From Mycobacterium sp. 1100029.7 (GTDB lineage Bacteria; Actinomycetota; Actinomycetes; Mycobacteriales; Mycobacteriaceae): a stretch of 64,000 bases of DNA. The notes beneath the pieces were generated by a model that did not search any database, had not been told where the DNA came from, and saw nothing but the letters and a program-made list of their open reading frames with translations. The translations under genes were made by a program, and so were the position numbers. Shown in pieces: positions 58,891-64,000 of the stretch (within the stretch, counting starts at the first letter, position 1; each line of letters begins with the position of its first letter). The stretch spans positions 124,001 through 188,000 of the forward strand of contig NZ_LZSC01000021.1 in NCBI RefSeq assembly GCF_001665235.1. Reading direction: 5' to 3'.

Positions 58891-60122
58891 GACATGCCGC
58901 GAACGCCAACGGGCACAGCCTCTTTCACAAGTGACGCGACCAGCAGCAGGGCCACGATCAGCAGCGCTCCGACGAACCACACCGTGGCCGGCCAGCCACC
59001 CACGCTGTAGGCGAAGCCACCGAAGACGCCGGCCACCGATCCACCGAGGTAGTAGCTGAACAGGTAGAGCGAGGAAGCTTCGGCACGATCCCGACGCGCG
59101 ATGGCGCCCACCCAGCCGCTGGCCACGGTGTGCGCGGCAAAGAACCCGCCGGTGAAGACTCCGGTGCCGACGACGATCACGGGTAACGCGTTGGGGAGCG
59201 TCATCAACAGCCCGACCACAGTGAGCGGCAACGCCCCGCCGAGCACCAGCATGCGGCCGCGGCGGTCGGCGAGCCGCCCGGCCAGCATCGACGTCCACGT
59301 GCCCACCAGATACAACAGAAACAACAGGCCCACGATCGACGGCGCCAACGCGAACGGCGCCGCGGCGAGCCGGTAGCCCAGGTAGTTGTAGACGGTGACG
59401 AATCCGCCCATCAACATGAATCCGAGGGCGAAAAGCTTGCACAGCACCGGGTTCCGCAGATGCGACAGCAGGCTGTGTGTGGTCGCGCGCAGGCTCACCG
59501 GCTTCGGGGTGAAGAACTGCGATCGGGGCACCAGCAACGCGAACACCAGCGTCGCGGCCAGGGTCCCCAGCGAGCACGCCAACAGCGCGATGCGCCAATT
59601 GCTCTCCGAGAGAACCAATGCCGGGACGATGCGTCCCGCACAGCCGCCGATCGTCGTACCGGCGATGTAGCGTCCCATCGCCGATCCCAGCGACGACGCG
59701 TGGACCTCCTCTACCAAAAAGGCCATCGCCACCGCGGGTATGCCCGCCAGCGCGACGCCCTGCAGCGCCCGTCCGACCAGCAGCATCGCCAGCGAGGGGC
59801 TGAACGGCAGCAGCAACCCGATCACAGTGGACGCAATGCCCGAGATCAGCATCACCCGCACGCGCCCGTAGCGCTCCGAAACCACGCTGGCCGGAACGAT
59901 CGACAACGCCAGCATCGCCGTGGTGAGCGAGATCGTCAGCGCGGACGTGGCCGGCGTGATGCGGTAATACGCCGACAACGCGGGAAGCAGTGCTTGAGTG
60001 CAGTACATCGCGGCAAAACTGGCCAGGCCCGCGCCGCACAGCGCCGCGGTCACCCGCCGATAGCCGCTGCTGCCGGCTTGATGGGCGGTTGGCATCGCGG
60101 CGAGCTGTGTCACGACGCCCAT
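58887..60122 (-). CDS. MFS transporter (YnfM-like)
   Basis: A 411-residue major facilitator with 12 predicted helices. The loop between helices 2 and 3 reads VVSERYGRVRVMLI and that between 8 and 9 LAGRLADRRGRMLVLGG, both MFS hallmarks. It is divergent from a LysR regulator, a common arrangement in which the regulator controls the exporter. ATG 60122 was chosen because the first helix then starts about 25 residues in; longer upstream frames run into the LysR gene. Substrate unknown. Confidence 0.9.
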   Translation of the reverse strand: MGVVTQLAAMPTAHQAGSSGYRRVTAALCGAGLASFAAMYCTQALLPALSAYYRITPATSALTISLTTAMLALSIVPASVVSERYGRVRVMLISGIASTVIGLLLPFSPSLAMLLVGRALQGVALAGIPAVAMAFLVEEVHASSLGSAMGRYIAGTTIGGCAGRIVPALVLSESNWRIALLACSLGTLAATLVFALLVPRSQFFTPKPVSLRATTHSLLSHLRNPVLCKLFALGFMLMGGFVTVYNYLGYRLAAAPFALAPSIVGLLFLLYLVGTWTSMLAGRLADRRGRMLVLGGALPLTVVGLLMTLPNALPVIVVGTGVFTGGFFAAHTVASGWVGAIARRDRAEASSLYLFSYYLGGSVAGVFGGFAYSVGGWPATVWFVGALLIVALLLVASLVKEAVPVGVRGMS

Positions 60123-60156
60123 GCTTCGCGCTCCGACGACAATTCGGAAATGAATT

Positions 60157-60178
60157 ATTGCGGCTTTTGTGATGCAAT
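60157..60178. promoter_or_regulatory. ATTGC-N12-GCAAT inverted repeat, candidate LysR operator
   Basis: Two 5-base half sites separated by 12 bases lie between the divergent MFS (start 60122) and LysR (start about 60204) genes. The spacing and position fit a LysR-type binding site. Regulation is inferred. Confidence 0.5.
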
Positions 60179-60190
60179 GACGGCATAAGT

Positions 60191-60198
60191 GGAGGTGA
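60191..60198 (+). promoter_or_regulatory. Strong Shine-Dalgarno deciding a TTG start
   Basis: GGAGGTGA is a near-perfect anti-16S match ending five bases before TTG 60204. It would fall inside the gene if GTG 60189 were the start, so the TTG is preferred for the LysR gene. Confidence 0.65.
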
Positions 60199-60203
60199 CG
60201 ACC

Positions 60204-61082
60204 TTGGCTGACGGCGATTACGAGTGGTTCCTCACACTCGCGGAGCTGGAACACGTGACTGCGGCTGCCCAGCAGATGCATATCGCGCAGCCCACACTGA
60301 CCCGGATGCTGGCCCGTCTGGAGCGCCGGCTGGGCGTGACGCTGTTCGATCGGCGCGGCCGCCGACTGTCGCTGAGCACCTACGGCCGGATCTTCTACGA
60401 GCACGCGCGCCGCGCCCAGCGAGAGCTCGATTCGGCACGCCGGGAGATCGAGGACTTGAACAACCCCGCAGCCGGTGAGATACGACTGGGATTCCTCGGA
60501 TCGTTCGGATCGATCGTCGTGCCCCGGCTGATCGCGTCCTTCACCGAAACCTCACCGCGCGTGACATTCACGCTCGAAGAAGGAGCCGCGGAATCCCTCA
60601 GCGAGCGCGTACTCGACGGAGCTATCGACGTCGGGGTGGTGTCGCCACGACCACAGCAGCCAACCCTGGCCTGGCGCAGCCTGTTTCGTCAGCGTCTCGG
60701 AGTCGCCGTTCCTCGCGGCCACCGGCTGACGGATGCGCCGGCCGTGTCGATGACGGACCTTGCCGACGAGCCGTTCGTCGCCATGCATGTGGGGTACGGG
60801 ATGCGCCGCTTGCTCGACGAGCTGTGCGCGGCGGCGCAGTTCCAGCCCCGCATCGTCCTGGAATCGGCGAACCTGACCACCACCGCCGGACTGGTCGCGG
60901 CGGGGCTGGGCATCAGCCTGACCCCGATCGACGGCAGCGACCATGCCCCTGGTGTCAGCGTGCTGCGCCTGGCCGACGCCGACGCCTTTCGCGACATCGG
61001 CATGATCTGGGACTCGACGCGACCGCTGTCCCGGGCCGCACGCGACTTCGTCGCGTCCGCGGCCCCCGTGCCGGCCGGCTAA
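60204..61082 (+). CDS. LysR-family transcriptional regulator
   Basis: A 292-residue LysR regulator. The N-terminal helix-turn-helix is FLTLAELEHVTAAAQQMHIAQPTLTRMLARLE (seen in parts), then LFDRRGRRLSLSTYGRIFYEHA, a linker helix and the periplasmic-binding-like effector domain (LGFLGSFGSIVVPRLIASF, GVSVLRLADADAFRDIG). TTG 60204 is favoured over GTG 60189 or GTG 60195 because GGAGGTGA lies just upstream of it. It probably controls the divergent MFS gene. The effector is unknown. Confidence 0.9.
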   Translation: MADGDYEWFLTLAELEHVTAAAQQMHIAQPTLTRMLARLERRLGVTLFDRRGRRLSLSTYGRIFYEHARRAQRELDSARREIEDLNNPAAGEIRLGFLGSFGSIVVPRLIASFTETSPRVTFTLEEGAAESLSERVLDGAIDVGVVSPRPQQPTLAWRSLFRQRLGVAVPRGHRLTDAPAVSMTDLADEPFVAMHVGYGMRRLLDELCAAAQFQPRIVLESANLTTTAGLVAAGLGISLTPIDGSDHAPGVSVLRLADADAFRDIGMIWDSTRPLSRAARDFVASAAPVPAG

Positions 61083-61125
61083 TCGCGGAGTAGGGGCTGG
61101 ACAAAACGACCCGGTGACCTAATAT

Positions 61126-61142
61126 CAAGTACCTGATACTTG
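61126..61142. promoter_or_regulatory. CAAGTA-N5-TACTTG inverted repeat (candidate operator)
   Basis: A 17-base inverted repeat with perfect 6-base arms lies 20-36 bases before the EXPERA-like membrane protein gene. It probably binds a dimeric repressor; the HxlR or TetR regulators downstream are candidates. Confidence 0.5.
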
Positions 61143-61161
61143 TCTAGGCGGAGGTCATGCA

Positions 61162-61947
61162 ATGGAGCCAAGCCACCCCGAACTCGCGCGACCGTTCGCG
61201 CCGCATCGTCTGAAGATCTTCTCCGTCATGTTCTCGTTCGTCGGAGCGGTTTTCGTCTTCATGACCATCGCGTCCGCGGCAGGCTGGGTGGCTCCGACGA
61301 TGACGGTCGACATCATCGCAAACCTGATCTTTGGCATCCCCGTCATCGTGTTGCCGCTCATCTTGTTCTGGAAAGCCCCGGGAGAACAGCGATCCAAGCT
61401 GGCGCTGGCCGCCGAACTTGTCATGGTCTACATACCGCTGACCGCCGGCAGCCAGCTCACCTACGAATTGCCGTTTCTGCTCGGCCACCCGTTCAACCTG
61501 TGGGGAACCACGACCGATCCCGGGTGGAAATGGCTGTGGTGGCAGTACGGCCTGGCCGACACCCGCTACCGCAGCGACGACAATTTCATCTTCGGCCTGG
61601 AGTTCGGCGCCGTCCTCGCCGGAATCATGCTGTTCGTGGTGTGGACGCGGATGCTACGACGCGACCAGGGTGACGAATCCCGAATTCGCTGTCTGTGGCT
61701 CAGCTTCTTTGGCATCGCCGTGATGATCACCGGCACGACGGCGTACTACGTCTCCGAGGTGCGCGCCGGCTTCGACGACATCGGGCAGGGCGCTTTTGGC
61801 TTCTGGTTCAAGTTCATTGGAGAAAACGTCCCCTATCTGATCCTGCCCTACTTCGTGCTCTACGCCATCTACTACCTGGTCAACCACTTGACGCGCGAGG
61901 CCGGCGCACGCGCCGAGCAGCGCGCAGCAGTCCCCGATCCGGTCTAG
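61162..61947 (+). CDS. Membrane protein with EXPERA/emopamil-binding-like motif
   Basis: A 261-residue protein with about six hydrophobic helices (near 20-42, 48-70, 83-103, 142-162, 178-197 and 223-243). The segment WWQYGLADTRYRSDDNFIFG (126-145), followed by E147, resembles the W-x-x-Y-x3-D-x-R-Y...E pattern remembered for EXPERA proteins such as the sterol isomerase EBP. If real, it could bind or isomerise a sterol or terpenoid in the membrane. I see no other family signature. GGAGG at 61149-61153 supports ATG 61162. A palindrome lies just upstream, and an HxlR regulator follows. Confidence 0.6.
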   Translation: MEPSHPELARPFAPHRLKIFSVMFSFVGAVFVFMTIASAAGWVAPTMTVDIIANLIFGIPVIVLPLILFWKAPGEQRSKLALAAELVMVYIPLTAGSQLTYELPFLLGHPFNLWGTTTDPGWKWLWWQYGLADTRYRSDDNFIFGLEFGAVLAGIMLFVVWTRMLRRDQGDESRIRCLWLSFFGIAVMITGTTAYYVSEVRAGFDDIGQGAFGFWFKFIGENVPYLILPYFVLYAIYYLVNHLTREAGARAEQRAAVPDPV

Positions 61948-62022
61948 CCGCCGGGCCGCCACAGCTTCGCCGTGGTGCACGCTCCCTTCGGTCAATGAAC
62001 GATGGACCGGTAGTCTGTACAC

Positions 62023-62550
62023 ATGGCCCTCCCGCGGGAATACGACAACGAGTTGTGCTCGGTAGCGCGCTCACTCGAGGTGATCGGCGAGCGGTGGACG
62101 TTGCTGATCATCCGCGACGCCTTCTACGGGGTGACGCGCTTCAGCGACTTTCAGGGACACTTGCTGATCCCGCCCGCGGTCCTCACCGAGCGCTTGAAAC
62201 TTCTCGTCGAACACCAGATCATGTCGACGTCGATCGGCCCTCGTGGACGAAGTGAGTACGCGCTGACACTCAAGGGTGAACGCCTCTGGCCGGTCGTTTG
62301 GGGACTGATGAACTGGGGCAACGAATTCTACGTCGAGGCAGCGTTGCGCCGCCCGATCGTGCACTTCAACTGCGGAGGTCGGCTGACGCCGCTGGGCAAT
62401 TGCGGTCGATGTGGCGCGGTCCCCTCACCACGCGACCTCGAAGTGCGCCCCCGGCGTTCGAAATCACGCGAAGCCGACCGACACGACCGCATCAGTCTGC
62501 TGCTGAGAAAACCTCACCGCATGCTCGAGCCGTTCGTCGACGCCGCCTGA
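62023..62550 (+). CDS. HxlR-family regulator with C-terminal zinc-ribbon-like tail
   Basis: A 175-residue regulator with a winged-helix HxlR domain (about 8-108): the family hallmark CSVARSLEVIGERWTLLIIRDAFYGVTRFSDFQ (seen in parts), then LTERLKLLVEHQIM. Unlike short HxlR proteins it has a tail with C117, C127 and C130 (FNCGGR and GNCGRCG) plus H114, a likely zinc ribbon, followed by a basic stretch. ATG 62023 fits the family N-terminus. It lies 75 bases after the EXPERA-like gene in the same direction and may regulate it. Confidence 0.85.
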   Translation: MALPREYDNELCSVARSLEVIGERWTLLIIRDAFYGVTRFSDFQGHLLIPPAVLTERLKLLVEHQIMSTSIGPRGRSEYALTLKGERLWPVVWGLMNWGNEFYVEAALRRPIVHFNCGGRLTPLGNCGRCGAVPSPRDLEVRPRRSKSREADRHDRISLLLRKPHRMLEPFVDAA

Positions 62551-62638
62551 CCCCAACACCCGATAGCGCACTCGAATCGCGCCACACGCGGTGATCTAAA
62601 CTGCAACCCTTTGCGCCGCGCCTCGACGGTTGCCATAC

Positions 62639-62654
62639 TATGCATGACTGCATA
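62639..62654. promoter_or_regulatory. TATGCA-N4-TGCATA palindrome upstream of tetR gene
   Basis: A perfect 6-base-arm inverted repeat ends 23 bases before the TetR ATG. It contains the ATGCATAC-type half-site also seen near 63317-63336 before the downstream SDR, so autoregulation is likely. Confidence 0.55.
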
Positions 62655-62677
62655 CATTGCTAGGCGAAGGGGGCTGG

Positions 62678-63274
62678 ATGCCTCGTCGATCGGACGCGAA
62701 GCACCGGATGATCAGTGCGGCAACAGAACTCGTGCGTGAGAGAGGCTACAGCGCGACCGCCTTTGCCGACGTCCTCCAGGCTAGTGGCGCGCCACGCGGC
62801 TCGGTGTATTTCCACTTCCCCGGCGGCAAGGCCGAGTTGGCCGCCGAGGCTGCACGCGCACATGCACACAACCAGATCGCGATTATCGACAGCGTCGCCG
62901 ACGCCTCCCAATCGGCCGAACAACTCGTTGAGCGCTATGTCGAGCTCGGCCGCAAGGGCATGATCGCGAGTAACTATTCACGCGGCTGCGGCGTGGCGCC
63001 CCTGGTGATCGAGGGTGCGGCCGATGGACTCGGCGAGGTCACCAAGCAGGCGTTCTCGGAAATGGTCGCTCGTCTGGCATTTCACTTCATCGCATTCGGC
63101 GTCGAGCGCGCCGATGCACGCACCCTTGCCGACGCCGTGATCGCCGGCGTGGAGGGAGCAATGATCACCTCCCGCGCCTTGCGCAGCCCGGCGCCGTATC
63201 ACGCGGTGGCGAAAGCCTTGACGGCCCACGCCGCCAGTGTGTCGCCCAAAAAATCCCGCAGCAAGCGGGATTGA
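62678..63274 (+). CDS. TetR-family regulator (LmrA/YxaF-like)
   Basis: A 198-residue TetR repressor. The N-terminal helix-turn-helix (about 10-55) has ISAATELVRERGYSATAFADVL, SGAPRGSVYFHFPGGKAELAAEAA, typical of the LmrA/YxaF group. The rest is the helical ligand domain with RGCGVAPLVIE. ATG 62678 was chosen from CGAAGGGGG nearby upstream; ATG 62657 would add seven residues. It precedes an SDR gene whose promoter has a related palindrome, so it probably represses itself and that SDR. Confidence 0.88.
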   Translation: MPRRSDAKHRMISAATELVRERGYSATAFADVLQASGAPRGSVYFHFPGGKAELAAEAARAHAHNQIAIIDSVADASQSAEQLVERYVELGRKGMIASNYSRGCGVAPLVIEGAADGLGEVTKQAFSEMVARLAFHFIAFGVERADARTLADAVIAGVEGAMITSRALRSPAPYHAVAKALTAHAASVSPKKSRSKRD

Positions 63275-63316
63275 GGGAATACCCACGGCCCAACGCAGGT
63301 TTCGTCGTGCGTGCAT

Positions 63317-63336
63317 AGTATGTATGCGGACATACT
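63317..63336. promoter_or_regulatory. AGTATGT-N6-ACATACT inverted repeat upstream of SDR
   Basis: A perfect 7-base-arm inverted repeat 62 bases before the SDR ATG. The half-site resembles the palindrome before the TetR gene (ATACTATGCA...TGCATAC), suggesting the same repressor binds both. Confidence 0.55.
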
Positions 63337-63397
63337 TACTACGTGGGCACAATCGCAATTGCCCTCGATTGACGAGACGAGACAAGGGAGTAACGCT

Positions 63398-64000
63398 CAT
63401 GGTTCGTGTGCTGATCACAGGCTCCTCGCGTGGCATCGGTAAAGCAACGGCGATTGCGCTTGCCGAGCAGGGGCACGAGGTCGTCGCGACCGCTCGAGAC
63501 GTCTCATCGCTGGCCGGCCTGCCGGTTGCGCAGCGTCTGGAACTCGACGTGACCAGCCAGGAATCTGTCGATGCGGCGATCGAGCAATCCGGTCGCGTTG
63601 ACGTGTTGATCAGCAACGCAGGAGCAACGGTGCGTGCCCCGCTGGAGACGATCCCGCTGACGGCGGTGCGAGAACTGTTCGAACTGAACACCTTCGGTGC
63701 GCTACGCGTTGCGCAGGCGGTACTGCCGCAGATGCGGGAGCGGCGCAGCGGCCAGTTGATCTTCATGTCCAGCGTTCAAGGGCAGTTCGTCATACCCTTG
63801 ATCGGCGCCTACGGTGCCACCAAGCATGCATTGGAAGCATTGGCGGAGGCGGTGGCGATCGAAGCCGGCCACTTCGGCGTCTCGGTACACATCGTGCAAC
63901 CGCCCGCTGTTGCGTCCGGCGGTGCAGAACGTGCCCAGGTGTACCTCGACGACGACAACCCCTATCGAGCGCTGCTGGGCCAGCTCGGCGCTTTCCGTAC
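63398..64000 (+). CDS. Short-chain dehydrogenase, 3' partial
   Basis: The first 201 residues of an SDR; the gene continues past the window edge. The N-terminus VRVLITGSSRGIGKATAIALAEQG is the TGxxxGxG cofactor loop, with ISNAGATVRAPLE and the catalytic YGATKHALEA visible. Asp-Val in ELDVTSQESVDAA is the usual adenine contact. GGGAG at 63385-63389 precedes ATG 63398. The pattern fits a ketone/alcohol oxidoreductase, but the substrate is unknown. A TetR-type operator lies in its promoter. Confidence 0.85.

Noticed and set aside
58771..60186. 471-residue open frame on the minus strand overlapping the MFS gene
   Set aside because: It is in another frame of the MFS gene, is Arg/Gly rich and has no membrane pattern.

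Overview
The window is chromosomal DNA of a mycobacterium. It is GC-rich with short gaps and many 4-base ATGA/GTGA start-stop overlaps. It carries, in inverted orientation, the M. tuberculosis Rv1320c-Rv1349 order: irtB-irtA, mbtK, mbtN-mbtM-mbtL, lprD, rdgB, rphA, an Rv1339-like phosphodiesterase, murI, rhomboid, cysM-cysO-mec, an Rv1333-like peptidase, clpS, pncB, dinG, glgP, glgE, glgB, an Rv1324-like protein, fadA4, methylmalonyl-CoA epimerase, nucS and an Rv1320c-like cyclase. The flanks and two internal positions differ from M. tuberculosis, which suggests a non-tuberculous species. Comparisons are from memory; no search was run.

Region 1 (1-14331) is an accessory catabolic cluster. A plus-strand operon has three crotonase-fold enzymes and three acyl-CoA synthetases coupled by overlaps. 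A minus-strand operon has SDR, thiolase, family III CoA-transferase, acyl-CoA dehydrogenase and a GntR/FCD regulator. A divergent plus-strand pair has a second acyl-CoA dehydrogenase and a mycofactocin-type SDR. Two overlapping palindromes lie in the divergent promoter. The set looks like CoA-dependent breakdown of an alcohol or acid of unknown identity.

Region 2 (14483-21978) has a class III cyclase/NB-ARC/LuxR regulator, a CRP-like site in front of an apparently leaderless fatty acyl-AMP ligase, an Hsp31/HchA-type DJ-1 protein and an APH-fold kinase-like protein.

Region 3 (22058-33055) is iron acquisition: the IrtAB carboxymycobactin importer, mycobactin acyl-tailoring genes mbtK and mbtL-M-N, and three IdeR-box-like sites. 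A DesA3-like desaturase with its ferredoxin-reductase partner, next to a tRNA-Leu, sits between irtA and mbtK.

Region 4 (33149-45382) is housekeeping: ITP pyrophosphatase, RNase PH, a cyclic-nucleotide phosphodiesterase family protein, MurI, rhomboid, the CysO/CysM/Mec cysteine pathway, ClpS, nicotinate phosphoribosyltransferase and DinG. An F420-type nitroreductase-like gene on the opposite strand interrupts rphA-rdgB.

Region 5 (45389-58109) is alpha-glucan metabolism (GlgP, GlgE, GlgB), a redox-inactive thioredoxin-TPR protein, FadA4, methylmalonyl-CoA epimerase, the mismatch endonuclease NucS and a membrane adenylate cyclase.

Region 6 (58114-64000) is accessory again: a PIG-L deacetylase, an MFS/LysR divergent pair, an unusual membrane protein with an EXPERA-like motif, an HxlR regulator with a zinc-ribbon tail, and a TetR regulator whose candidate operator also precedes a downstream SDR that runs off the window. 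No rRNA, CRISPR array, transposase or phage genes were seen.
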